Below, piece after piece: positions 1-7,132 of a DNA stretch of 15,447 nt. The position numbers and the translations under genes were made by a program. The stretch spans positions 1 through 15,447 of the forward strand of contig JBAYDV010000047.1 of NCBI GenBank assembly GCA_041668045.1. Reading direction: 5' to 3'. The notes under the pieces were generated by a model. It saw only the letters and a program-made list of their open reading frames with translations, did not search any database and was not told the DNA's origin. Every line of letters begins with the position of its first letter. The stretch's first letter is position 1. The DNA comes from JBAYDV01 sp041668045. Its GTDB lineage: Bacteria > Bacteroidota > Bacteroidia > Bacteroidales > UBA932.

Positions 1-135
1 CATTTCAGCTTGTTTCTCTGGTGTAACAGGTCTCTGAGGCATTTTTTGATTGCGACGATTTCTTCCTTGAGCGAAAGATACATTTGTAGTTAAAACTAAT
101 GCTAGTACTACAGTGATAAAATTAGATGTTTTCAT
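1..135 (-). CDS. Small secreted protein, N-terminal part only (left-edge partial)
   Basis: The minus strand reads an ATG at 135 followed by 45 open codons that run off the left edge. The first 22 residues (MKTSNFITVVLALVLTTNVSFA) form a classic Sec signal peptide with probable cleavage after SFA, before Gln23. The mature start is basic and Q/N/R-rich (QGRNRRNQKMPQRPVTPEK, then QAEM). This resembles the beginning of small periplasmic Bacteroidota proteins of the DUF4890 or Spy/CpxP-like type, which often begin with a Pro/Gln/Arg-rich stretch and a 'TPEKQAEM' helix, but too little is visible to assign the family. It is divergent from glmS, with 92 nt between the start codons. No TAnnTTTG box is visible upstream of it on this strand. 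The coding call is confident; the family is a guess. Confidence 0.72.
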   Translation of the reverse strand, partial: MKTSNFITVVLALVLTTNVSFAQGRNRRNQKMPQRPVTPEKQAEM

Positions 136-189
136 TTTTTTTATTTTTAAAATTATTTACATCTATGACTATATTTTTATTAAAAAGTT

Positions 190-197
190 TAATTTTG
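190..197 (+). promoter_or_regulatory. Candidate -7 box for glmS (TAATTTTG)
   Basis: TAATTTTG matches the Bacteroidota sigma-ABfr -7 consensus TAnnTTTG and lies 30 nt before the glmS ATG. No TTG/TTTG sits at the usual 19-21 nt upstream, so the -33 element is weak or missing. The implied leader is about 25 nt, too short for a glmS ribozyme or other leader device. Confidence 0.5.
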
Positions 198-227
198 TAA
201 AAATTTATTTATTTAAAAACTAAAATT

Positions 228-2072
228 ATGTGCGGAATAGTAGGTTATATAGGTAATAAAAATGCTTATCCAATTTTAATCAAAGGATTAAAAAGATTGG
301 AATATAGAGGCTATGATAGTGCGGGTATAGCATTGATTAATGAAAGTGGTAATCTTCTTATTCATAAAACGAAAGGGAAAGTCGCTGATTTAGAGAATTT
401 TGTTAAAAATAAAGATATATCAGGTACGGTAGGTATTGCTCATACGAGATGGGCTACCCACGGGGAACCAAATAATATTAATGCTCATCCACATTACTCG
501 GAGTCTGAAAACATTGCTATAATACATAATGGTATTATAGAAAATTATAAATCTTTAAAAAAGGAGTTGATTAATAATGGCTATCATTTTAAAAGTGAAA
601 CAGATACAGAGGTTTTAGTACAGCTAATAGAGTATATTCAGAAGTCTAGTAAAGTCTCTCTGTTACATGCTATTCAGATGGCTTTAAAGACTGTCGTAGG
701 AGCTTATGCGATAGTAATTATTGATAAAAATAATCCTAATACTCTTATTGCAGCTAGGAAAGGTAGTCCTTTGGTAATCGGCTTGGGTGATGATGAGTTC
801 TTTATAGGTTCTGATGCTACTCCTATCATCGAATATACTAAGAAAGTGGTGTATATTGAAGAGGAGCAAATCGCTGTTATGAAGAAAGGTCAAGATCTAT
901 TGGTTAAGTCTTTATCAGATGTTGAACAGCTTCCTCAAATACGAACTCTTGAGATGAATTTAGCTCAAATTGAAAAATCTGGCTTTGATTATTTTATGTT
1001 GAAAGAGATTTTTGAGCAACCAGAAACTCTTTTGTATTCTATGAAAGGTAGACTAAATGTTAATTTAGAGGATATTAAACTTTCTGGCGTCGAAGATAAT
1101 AAGGAGATTTTCTTAAATACTAAAAGAATCATTATCTGTGGTTGTGGTACTTCTTGGCATGCTGGATTGATTGGTAAGTATATAATAGAAGAATTAACTA
1201 GAATCCCTGTAGAAGTCGAATATTCATCTGAATTTAGATATAGAAATCCGGTTATTTATAAAAATGATATAGTTATAGCACTTTCACAGTCTGGAGAAAC
1301 TGCAGATACTATGGCAGCTATTCAACTTGCTAAGAAAAAAGGGGCATTCCTTTATGGAATTTGTAATGTAGTAGGTTCGTCTATACCAAGAGCTACTGAT
1401 TCTGGTTCTTATACTCATGCGGGACCTGAGATAGGCGTGGCTTCTACTAAGGCTTTCTCTGCTCAAGTAACAACATTAATTATGTTAGCGCTTTCTATAG
1501 CTAAAGCAAAACACACTTTAGAAAAGTGTGACTTTATAGATATAATAAATAGTCTTCAAGATATACCTTCAAAAATTGATTTAATTCTTAAAAAGAATGA
1601 GGAGATTAAGCGTTATGCACAAATATTTACTTATGCTAAAAATTTCATATATCTTGGTAGGGGAGTTAATTATCCTGTCGCCTTGGAGGGAGCATTAAAA
1701 CTTAAAGAAATATCATATATCCATGCAGAGGGTTATCCTGCAGCGGAGATGAAACATGGTCCTATCGCCCTTATCGACGAAGAGATGCCAGTAGTGGTAA
1801 TCGCTACACGTAGAGGTCATTATGATAAAATAGTTAGTAATATTCAAGAAATTAAGGCACGTAAAGGTAGAGTAATAGCTATAGTTACTAAAGGTGATGT
1901 GGAAGTTAGTAAAGTGGCTGATTACGTAATAGAGATACCTGATACTCTTGAATGTTTAACACCATTACTCTCAGTTGTCCCATTACAATTATTAGCTTAT
2001 CATATTGCTATTGCTAAAGGTCGTAATGTAGATCAACCAAGAAATTTAGCTAAATCTGTAACGGTAGAATAA
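228..2072 (+). CDS. glmS: Glutamine-fructose-6-phosphate aminotransferase (isomerizing)
   Basis: This enzyme makes glucosamine-6-phosphate from fructose-6-phosphate and glutamine, the entry step to UDP-GlcNAc for peptidoglycan and LPS; it acts in the cytoplasm. The protein has 614 residues, the normal family length. It starts MCGIVGYIG, placing the N-terminal nucleophile Cys2 next to the initiator Met, which fixes the start at 228. The class-II glutaminase domain covers about residues 2-220 (RLEYRGYDSAGIA, HTRWATHGEP, HNGIIENY). Two SIS sugar-isomerase domains follow, with CGCGTSWHAG at about 304 and SQSGETADT, then LGRGVNYPVALEGALKLKE and HAEGYPAAEMKHGP near 499-512. It ends with the conserved NLAKSVTVE tail that carries the catalytic lysine. 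The gene stands alone, divergent from the left-edge secreted protein and convergent with the M3 peptidase 14 nt away. Nothing is missing. Confidence 0.98.
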   Translation: MCGIVGYIGNKNAYPILIKGLKRLEYRGYDSAGIALINESGNLLIHKTKGKVADLENFVKNKDISGTVGIAHTRWATHGEPNNINAHPHYSESENIAIIHNGIIENYKSLKKELINNGYHFKSETDTEVLVQLIEYIQKSSKVSLLHAIQMALKTVVGAYAIVIIDKNNPNTLIAARKGSPLVIGLGDDEFFIGSDATPIIEYTKKVVYIEEEQIAVMKKGQDLLVKSLSDVEQLPQIRTLEMNLAQIEKSGFDYFMLKEIFEQPETLLYSMKGRLNVNLEDIKLSGVEDNKEIFLNTKRIIICGCGTSWHAGLIGKYIIEELTRIPVEVEYSSEFRYRNPVIYKNDIVIALSQSGETADTMAAIQLAKKKGAFLYGICNVVGSSIPRATDSGSYTHAGPEIGVASTKAFSAQVTTLIMLALSIAKAKHTLEKCDFIDIINSLQDIPSKIDLILKKNEEIKRYAQIFTYAKNFIYLGRGVNYPVALEGALKLKEISYIHAEGYPAAEMKHGPIALIDEEMPVVVIATRRGHYDKIVSNIQEIKARKGRVIAIVTKGDVEVSKVADYVIEIPDTLECLTPLLSVVPLQLLAYHIAIAKGRNVDQPRNLAKSVTVE

Positions 2073-2086
2073 TAATTCCCTGTTAC

Positions 2087-4144
2087 TTATATAAGTCCTT
2101 GTTGTTTTAGAAGAGCTTCCGCTTGAGGATCCCTACCTCTAAAATTACGATATAATATTTCTGCATCTTCTATATTTCCTCTGGATAATATATTTTTTCT
2201 AAAAGATGTAGAAGTATTTTTATTAAAAAGTCCATCTTCCTTAAATTTGGCAAATGCGTCTGCCTCTAGAACTTCTGCCCATTTGTATGAATAATATCCT
2301 GCAGAGTAGCCATTAGAAAAAATATGGCCAAATGAAGGAGAAAATGCCATACCATCTAATAATGGAAGGACTTTACATCGAGATATGCATTTATGCTCAA
2401 ATTCTACGACATCTCCATTAAAAGGTTCTGTTAATGTGTGCCATGCCATATCGCTGATACCGAAAATAAGTTGTCTGACGAAGGCATAACCTGCATTAAA
2501 ATTCTTAGCTGCTATGATTTTATCCATTAAGCTATCTGGAATAGTTTCGCCAGTTTTATAATGGATAGCGAAAGTATTCATAAACTCTTTTTCATATGCC
2601 CAATTTTCCATAAATTGAGAAGGTAGTTCAACGAAATCTCTTGCAACATTGGTTCCTGTTAATGACGAATAATGTCCTTCAGCTAATATTCCATGAAGAG
2701 CATGTCCGAATTCATGTAACAGAGTGGTAAATTCTCTGAAAGTTAATAAAGACGGAGTATCGCCGTTAGGTTTAGTAAAGTTAGTTACTACTGAAATAAA
2801 AGGTCTTTCTTCTTTTTCGTTTTGAATAGATTCCTCTCTAAAATTAGTCATCCAAGCTCCTCCTCTCTTGGATTTTCTTGGATAATAGTCCATGTATAAT
2901 AGAGACATAAAGCGTTTATCTGAGCCTTGATTAGTGTCGTATACCTCGAAGATTTTTATATCGGGGTTATATTTAGGCAATGTAAGGTTTTCAATAAATT
3001 GTAGCCCATATAACTTGCCAGCTAAATCGAATATCGCTTTTTCTACCTTATTTATTTCAAAATAAGGCTTAGTTTCCTCATCATCTAAGTCAAACTCTGC
3101 TTTTCTATACTTTTCGCTGTAGAAAGATAAATCCCATGGCATAAAATCTTCCTTAAAACCAAGAGATTTAGCATATAATTTAACATCTTCTATGTCTTTT
3201 TTAGCGTGAGGAAGGGTTTTGTCTAGTAAATCTTCGAGGAATTTATTTACAGTAGATGTCTTTTTAGCCATTCTATTTTCTAATGCATACTCTGCATAAG
3301 TTCTATATCCTAATATATTGGCTATTTGTATCCTAATATTAACTATTTGTTTAATAATCTTAGTATTATCGAATTTTCCATTAATACATCTACTATTGTA
3401 TGCTTCCCATATTCTTTGTCTAAGTGCTCTATTTTGACAATATTTTAAGAAAGGACCATAGCATGGAGCATCAAGAGTAAATACCCATCCTTCTTTTCCT
3501 TTTTTAATCGCCTCTTCTTTAGCCATATTTAAAAGAAAATCTGGGAGACCTTGAATGTCTTCTATATTATTAATTTCAAGATAATAATCATTAGTAGCAG
3601 AAAGTACATTCCTACTAAATTTAAGACTTAGCAGTGAAGCTTTTTGAACAAGTTCACTATACTTGGCTTTATCATTTTCTGCAAGTAAAGCTCCATTTCT
3701 GGCGAAATCTTTATAAGTTTCAGATAATAGTCTTTTTTGTTCAATATTTAATATTGAACATTTATTTTCTTCATTTTTTCTTTCAGTAGAATAAACTTCC
3801 TTTATTCTTTTGAAGAGTTTATCATTTAATAATATACCAGTAGTGTATTCTGTAACTAATGGATTGATATCTTCTGCGATCTGTTGCATTTCTTCAGAAG
3901 TATCTGCTTCATTTAAGTTATAAAAAATACCAGCTACTTTTTCAAAATCAGTACCAGATTTTTCAAGTGCTTCTATCGTATTTTCGAAAGAAGGTTTTTC
4001 TTTATTATCTGTGATGGCTTTTATTTCTTTCTTAGCATTTGAAATGCTTATATTAAAAGCATCTTTATAATCACTTATTTTTATTTTACTAAAATCAGGT
4101 GCTCCGAATGCAAGTTTGGAATCTTCTAATATTTGATTTTTCAT
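2087..4144 (-). CDS. dcp: M3-family zinc peptidase, dipeptidyl carboxypeptidase type
   Basis: The gene encodes a thermolysin-fold (gluzincin) oligopeptidase that removes C-terminal dipeptides from peptides. The protein has 685 residues, the usual size for Dcp (about 680). The zinc site HEFGH lies at residues 477-481. The third ligand is Glu506 in DFVELPSQFMENW, 29 residues after the first His, the same spacing as in E. coli Dcp. The C-terminal half (NFNAGYAFVRQLIFG, FSNGYSAGYYSYKWAEVLEADAF, NILSRGNIEDAEILYRNFRGR) and the RDPQAEALLKQQGLI ending are typical of the Dcp branch rather than PepF. No signal peptide is seen, so the enzyme is probably cytoplasmic, although many Bacteroidota paralogues are exported lipoproteins. 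The start lies 29 nt after the stop of the zinc-ribbon gene and has no promoter box of its own, so the two are likely cotranscribed. Oligopeptidase A (PrlC) is the main alternative name. Confidence 0.93.
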   Translation of the reverse strand: MKNQILEDSKLAFGAPDFSKIKISDYKDAFNISISNAKKEIKAITDNKEKPSFENTIEALEKSGTDFEKVAGIFYNLNEADTSEEMQQIAEDINPLVTEYTTGILLNDKLFKRIKEVYSTERKNEENKCSILNIEQKRLLSETYKDFARNGALLAENDKAKYSELVQKASLLSLKFSRNVLSATNDYYLEINNIEDIQGLPDFLLNMAKEEAIKKGKEGWVFTLDAPCYGPFLKYCQNRALRQRIWEAYNSRCINGKFDNTKIIKQIVNIRIQIANILGYRTYAEYALENRMAKKTSTVNKFLEDLLDKTLPHAKKDIEDVKLYAKSLGFKEDFMPWDLSFYSEKYRKAEFDLDDEETKPYFEINKVEKAIFDLAGKLYGLQFIENLTLPKYNPDIKIFEVYDTNQGSDKRFMSLLYMDYYPRKSKRGGAWMTNFREESIQNEKEERPFISVVTNFTKPNGDTPSLLTFREFTTLLHEFGHALHGILAEGHYSSLTGTNVARDFVELPSQFMENWAYEKEFMNTFAIHYKTGETIPDSLMDKIIAAKNFNAGYAFVRQLIFGISDMAWHTLTEPFNGDVVEFEHKCISRCKVLPLLDGMAFSPSFGHIFSNGYSAGYYSYKWAEVLEADAFAKFKEDGLFNKNTSTSFRKNILSRGNIEDAEILYRNFRGRDPQAEALLKQQGLI

Positions 4145-4173
4145 ATCGTGATAATATTATTAAAATTTAAACA

Positions 4174-4512
4174 TTACTCTTTTTCAATCTTTGCAAAGAT
4201 ATTAATAATTCCTTTCCTACTTATAGTATATCCAAGATTATAACACATGATTTTATTATTTAGAATACTTGTAAAATAATTAAAATCAAAGCCTGCTGAA
4301 TACAAATCAGTATATGTACACCTTTTATTGTTATTATTTATAAATTCATTTAATATAGAATGATTCTTTTTTAACTTTTTATTTATGGAATAGATATAGC
4401 TATTTTTCTTTCGATATTTTCTATTATTATAATTAGTTCTACAAATATCACTACAGAATTTTTTATCACTTCTTCCTAATATCTTTTTCCCACATTCTAG
4501 ACAGTAATTCAT
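4174..4512 (-). CDS. Zinc-ribbon protein of unknown function, Bacteroidota family
   Basis: The predicted protein has 112 residues and is strongly basic. At the N-terminus Cys4-x2-Cys7-x12-Cys20-x3-Cys24 (YCLECGKK, then KKFCSDICR) forms a treble-clef or zinc-ribbon knuckle like those annotated as DUF2116-type Zn-ribbons. A Lys/Asn/Tyr-rich linker (about 25-65) follows, then a conserved-looking C-terminal module (TDLYSAGFDFNYFTS, then YNLGYTISRKG, about 68-105). From memory, proteins with this order (CxxC, GRSDKKFCSD.CR.N.NNR, GF.FNYFT, YGY) are widespread single-copy genes in Bacteroidota without known function. The basic charge and treble-clef suggest nucleic-acid or ribosome binding, which is inference only. 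It is the first gene of a probable two-gene unit with the M3 peptidase and has its own -7 box upstream. Confidence 0.85.
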   Translation of the reverse strand: MNYCLECGKKILGRSDKKFCSDICRTNYNNRKYRKKNSYIYSINKKLKKNHSILNEFINNNNKRCTYTDLYSAGFDFNYFTSILNNKIMCYNLGYTISRKGIINIFAKIEKE

Positions 4513-4539
4513 GGTGTTAATTTTTTTTGGTTTTGGTTA

Positions 4540-4547
4540 CAAAACTA
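4540..4547 (-). promoter_or_regulatory. Candidate -7 box for the zinc-ribbon/dcp unit
   Basis: On the minus strand this reads TAGTTTTG, a full match to TAnnTTTG. It ends 27 nt before the zinc-ribbon ATG (4512), giving a leader of roughly 20-25 nt. No TTG lies at the expected -33 distance. Confidence 0.5.
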
Positions 4548-4631
4548 AAATATTCTAATGAGTAAAAGAAGTATAATCAATAGTTAAAAAGCATAATTAT
4601 TGAATTTTTTATAGAAAATATAAGTTTTTAT

Positions 4632-4678
4632 AAAAAAAAATAGAATTATAAAATTTTTAAATAATTATATAATTCTAT
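4632..4678 (-). terminator. AT-only hairpin followed by T-run (minus orientation), function uncertain
   Basis: Arms ATAGAATTATA (4640-4650) and TATAATTCTAT (4668-4678) are perfect 11-bp complements around a 17-nt loop. Read on the minus strand, the hairpin runs straight into nine T residues (4632-4640), the layout of an intrinsic terminator. The stem has only one G-C pair and no minus-strand gene lies upstream of it. It could stop antisense transcription into the zinc-ribbon promoter, or simply reflect base composition. Confidence 0.3.
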
Positions 4679-4706
4679 GCTTGATAAAAAAAAAGATATG
4701 AATCAA

Positions 4707-4722
4707 TTATAAACGTTTATAA
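4707..4722. repeat. Perfect 16-nt palindrome TTATAAACGTTTATAA upstream of ssb
   Basis: The sequence equals its own reverse complement over 16 nt, is centred on CG, and lies about 67 nt before the ssb ATG. It could be an operator for a dimeric regulator. In DNA this AT-rich a few palindromes of this length are expected by chance in 15 kb, so support is weak. Confidence 0.3.
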
Positions 4723-4789
4723 ATGCTTAAAGAGAACTTTATATCCTTAAGAATATATTACTTCGTAGCGAATTTTAAAACATAAAAAA

Positions 4790-5122
4790 ATGGATAGATC
4801 AGTAAACAGATTAGAATTAAGAGGTTATGTGGGAAGAGATCCACGAGTAAGAGAGATTGGAGACAGAAAAGTTATTAATCTTTCTATTGCGACTAATGAA
4901 CATTATCTTGATAAGGAAGGTAAGCAATGTGAAATTACTACATGGCATAGAGTTGAGGCTTGGTCAGGAGAAAAGATGCCAAATTTTGATAATATTAAAA
5001 AGGGGACATTGTTAGCACTGACAGGTAAAATTAGAAATAATAAATATGTCAATGCGGATAATGAAGAAGTCAAGTATAATGATGTTTTAGCTGTGAGGAT
5101 GGAGATCGAAAAACCTATGTAA
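4790..5122 (+). CDS. ssb: Short single-stranded DNA-binding protein without C-terminal tail
   Basis: The 110-residue protein is a single OB-fold. It opens with NRLELRGYVGRDPRVREIGDRKV, continues with FSIATNE-like (NLSIATNEHY) and the TTWHRVEAW strand, then LTGKIRNNKYVNADNEEVKYNDVLAVRMEI. These are the core SSB motifs in order. It ends directly after the OB-fold (MEIEKPM). The flexible linker and acidic DDDLPF-type tip used by replicative SSBs to recruit partners are absent. Bacteroidota commonly carry such short paralogues beside a full-length SSB, so this is probably an accessory SSB and the replicative copy lies elsewhere. The start is set by the ATG just before the OB-fold, behind an A-rich leader. 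It lies upstream of cysS with an intervening hairpin; transcription may read through. Confidence 0.9.
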   Translation: MDRSVNRLELRGYVGRDPRVREIGDRKVINLSIATNEHYLDKEGKQCEITTWHRVEAWSGEKMPNFDNIKKGTLLALTGKIRNNKYVNADNEEVKYNDVLAVRMEIEKPM

Positions 5123-5124
5123 TT

Positions 5125-5166
5125 ATCATCCTGCAAAGAATATTTAATTATCCTTTGCAGGATAAT
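5125..5166 (+). terminator. Hairpin after ssb, probable terminator overlapping the cysS promoter
   Basis: ATCCTGCAAAG (5128-5138) pairs perfectly with CTTTGCAGGAT (5153-5163). One mismatch out (5127/5164), the pairing continues for at least two more base pairs. The loop is 14 nt. It starts just after the ssb stop. It is followed by AATAAAAAA rather than a T-run, so it is either a Bacteroidota-style weak intrinsic terminator or an mRNA 3'-end stabiliser. Its 3' arm contains the TTTG used as the cysS -33 box. Confidence 0.6.
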
Positions 5167-5184
5167 AAAAAACCGATAACTTTG
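5154..5184 (+). promoter_or_regulatory. cysS promoter, TTTG-N19-TAACTTTG
   Basis: TTTG at 5154-5157 and TAACTTTG at 5177-5184 are separated by exactly 19 nt, a full match to the Bacteroidota -33/-7 consensus. The predicted transcription start is about 5189, giving a leader of roughly 17 nt before the cysS ATG at 5207. Confidence 0.8.
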
Positions 5185-5206
5185 TAAAATTGAAAAATAC
5201 ATAGTT

Positions 5207-6682
5207 ATGGAGAGAAAAATATATTTAACGAATTCTCTTTCACGTAAGAAAGAATTATTCGTTCCTATAAATAAAGGCATGGTCGGATTATATGTGTGTG
5301 GTCCTACAGTCTATGGAGATCCTCATTTAGGGCATGCGAGACCAGGAATTACATATGATATTTTAGTGAGATTATTTCGATTTCTTGGCTATAAAGTGAG
5401 ATATGTAAGAAATATTACAGATGTTGGACATTTAGTTGGAGATGTAGATTCTGGTGAAGATAAAATAGCTGTTAAAGCTAAATTAGAACAATTAGAACCT
5501 ATGGAGATAGCACAGATTTATACTCTAAGTTATCACGCAGCTATGAGAAAGCTTAACACGCTTCCTCCTAGTATAGAACCAAGAGCTTCTGGCCATATTA
5601 TGGAACAGATAGATTTAGTTCAAAACATATTAGATAATGGTTTTGCTTATGAAAGTAATGGATCTATTTATTTCGATGTTCTAGCGTATAATAAGAAATT
5701 TCATTATGGAGTTTTATCTGGAAGAAAAGTTGAGGATTTATTAGCCAATACTAGAACTCTTGATGGACAGAGTGATAAAAAAAGTCCTATGGATTTCGCA
5801 TTATGGAAAAAAGCAGCTCCAGAGCACATTATGAAATGGAAATCTCCATGGAGTCTAGGTTTCCCTGGTTGGCATGCAGAATGTTCAGCGATGAGTGCTA
5901 AATATTTAGGTGACGAGTTCGATATTCATGGAGGAGGAATGGATTTGCTATTCCCACATCATGAATGTGAAATAGCGCAGAATACAGCCTCTAGAGGGAA
6001 AAGTGGAGTACACTATTGGATGCATAATAATATGGTTACTATCAATGGCCAAAAAATGGGAAAATCTTTAGGTAATTTCATTACATTAAATGAATTATTT
6101 AATGGAACTCATAAAGCACTTGAACGTGCATATTCTCCTATGACTATAAGATTTTTCATATTACAAGCTCATTATCGCAGTACTTTAGATTTTAGTAATG
6201 CTGCACTCCAAGCTGCTGAAAAAGGACTTAAGAGAATGCTTAATGCTATGAAAGATGTTAAAAATCTTTCAACAGTTTCAGGAGATAATACTAATGAGAA
6301 TATCCTTAAGATTCAGGATGAGGTTATGACGGCATTATGTGATGACCTAAATACGCCAATAGCTCTTTCTCATCTTTTTGATGCTGTTAAGATAGTTAAT
6401 CAAGTAAAAGATGGATCATTACAGATCACTGAAAATGATAAAACGAATCTTACTAATCTATTAGTAGATATTAATACTAAAGTTTTAGGATTAGAAGAAG
6501 AAAACAGTTCAGATGAATCTGAAGGCTTAGTTGATGGCTTAGTAAATATGATTCTTGATGTAAGAAAAGATTCAAAAGCTAAGAAAGATTTCGCTACAAG
6601 TGATTTAATAAGAGACAAACTGAACCAACTTGGAATTCAAATTAAGGATACCAAAGATGGTGCAGAATGGTCTATTATGTAA
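5207..6682 (+). CDS. cysS: Cysteinyl-tRNA synthetase
   Basis: This is a class-I synthetase that charges tRNA-Cys with cysteine in the cytoplasm. The protein has 491 residues, a normal length. The HIGH signature appears as HLGHAR at 40-45, after the zinc ligand Cys31 in YVCGPTVYGDPHLGHAR. The remaining zinc ligands, Cys226 (GWHAECSAM), His251 and Glu255 (FPHHECE), keep the spacing of the E. coli enzyme. The KMSKS loop is KMGKS at 283-287, with Gly at the third position. The helical DALR-like tRNA-binding region (about 330-491) includes DDLNTPIAL and KDFATSDLIRDKLNQLGI, and the protein ends with the usual KDTKDGAEWSIM. It has its own strong promoter and is convergent with osmC, 17 nt away. Confidence 0.98.
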   Translation: MERKIYLTNSLSRKKELFVPINKGMVGLYVCGPTVYGDPHLGHARPGITYDILVRLFRFLGYKVRYVRNITDVGHLVGDVDSGEDKIAVKAKLEQLEPMEIAQIYTLSYHAAMRKLNTLPPSIEPRASGHIMEQIDLVQNILDNGFAYESNGSIYFDVLAYNKKFHYGVLSGRKVEDLLANTRTLDGQSDKKSPMDFALWKKAAPEHIMKWKSPWSLGFPGWHAECSAMSAKYLGDEFDIHGGGMDLLFPHHECEIAQNTASRGKSGVHYWMHNNMVTINGQKMGKSLGNFITLNELFNGTHKALERAYSPMTIRFFILQAHYRSTLDFSNAALQAAEKGLKRMLNAMKDVKNLSTVSGDNTNENILKIQDEVMTALCDDLNTPIALSHLFDAVKIVNQVKDGSLQITENDKTNLTNLLVDINTKVLGLEEENSSDESEGLVDGLVNMILDVRKDSKAKKDFATSDLIRDKLNQLGIQIKDTKDGAEWSIM

Positions 6683-6699
6683 ATATTTTTATTCAGTAA

Positions 6700-7104
6700 T
6701 TAAAAATTTAATTTAATAGTCTGAATAATATTAGGATTAACGCTGTTACATACAGGACATGTATGGACGGCGTTTTCTATAAGTTCCTTTTCTTTTTGAG
6801 TATAATTATTTTTAGGAAAATTAAAATTTAATTTTATTTCATATACTCTTCTAGGATTTGATGCCATAATTTTTTCTATGTCAATAGTTGTACCATCTAT
6901 AGAAAAATTATTTTCTTGAGCGGTTATTCCAATAATCGTAAGCATGCAAGATCCTAAAGATGATGCAAATAAGTCAGTAGGAGAGAAAGATTCTCCTTTT
7001 CCATGGTTATCTAAAGGAGCATCAGTGATGACTTTTACTTTTGATTGTAAATGTTCAATCTCGGTTCTTAAATTACCAAGACATTTAGTATGCATTTTAG
7101 TCAT
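6700..7104 (-). CDS. OsmC/Ohr-family peroxiredoxin-like protein
   Basis: OsmC-family proteins reduce organic hydroperoxides using two cysteines. The protein has 134 residues. The first conserved cysteine is Cys53 in FSPTDLFASSLGSCMLT. The second, Cys116, lies in VHTCPVCNSV, an HxCPV-type motif, with an additional Cys119. Because both catalytic cysteines are present, peroxidase activity is plausible. It is closer to the YhfA/OsmC-like branch than to Ohr. The first Met is preferred because family members commonly start MTK and run into G.LRTE.EH as here; Met4 is possible. It lies 28 nt after miaB on the same strand, without a promoter box between, so it is probably the second gene of a miaB-osmC transcript. 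Confidence 0.9.
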   Translation of the reverse strand: MTKMHTKCLGNLRTEIEHLQSKVKVITDAPLDNHGKGESFSPTDLFASSLGSCMLTIIGITAQENNFSIDGTTIDIEKIMASNPRRVYEIKLNFNFPKNNYTQKEKELIENAVHTCPVCNSVNPNIIQTIKLNF

Positions 7105-7132
7105 GATATTATTTTTTAATAGATTATACTAA

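Larger units (their letters stand above)
4513..4789. other. AT-rich divergent intergenic region between the zinc-ribbon gene and ssb
   Basis: These 277 nt carry no open frame that resembles a protein and no tRNA or known riboswitch that I can recognise. They hold the minus-strand -7 box at 4540-4547, long A-runs (4632-4640 and around 4686-4694), an AT-only hairpin at 4640-4678 and a 16-nt palindrome at 4707-4722. It is the longest non-coding stretch of the window and among its most AT-rich. The ssb promoter should lie here, but I see no good TAnnTTTG on the plus strand close to the gene. Confidence 0.7.

Noticed and set aside
136..227. glmS ribozyme or other riboswitch upstream of glmS
   Set aside because: The predicted leader is only about 25 nt and no conserved ribozyme core is visible; the ribozyme is known mainly from Firmicutes.
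4903..5280. 125-codon open frame on the minus strand across the end of ssb and start of cysS
   Set aside because: It is antisense to two well-supported genes, its translation matches no family I know, and it crosses the cysS promoter and hairpin.
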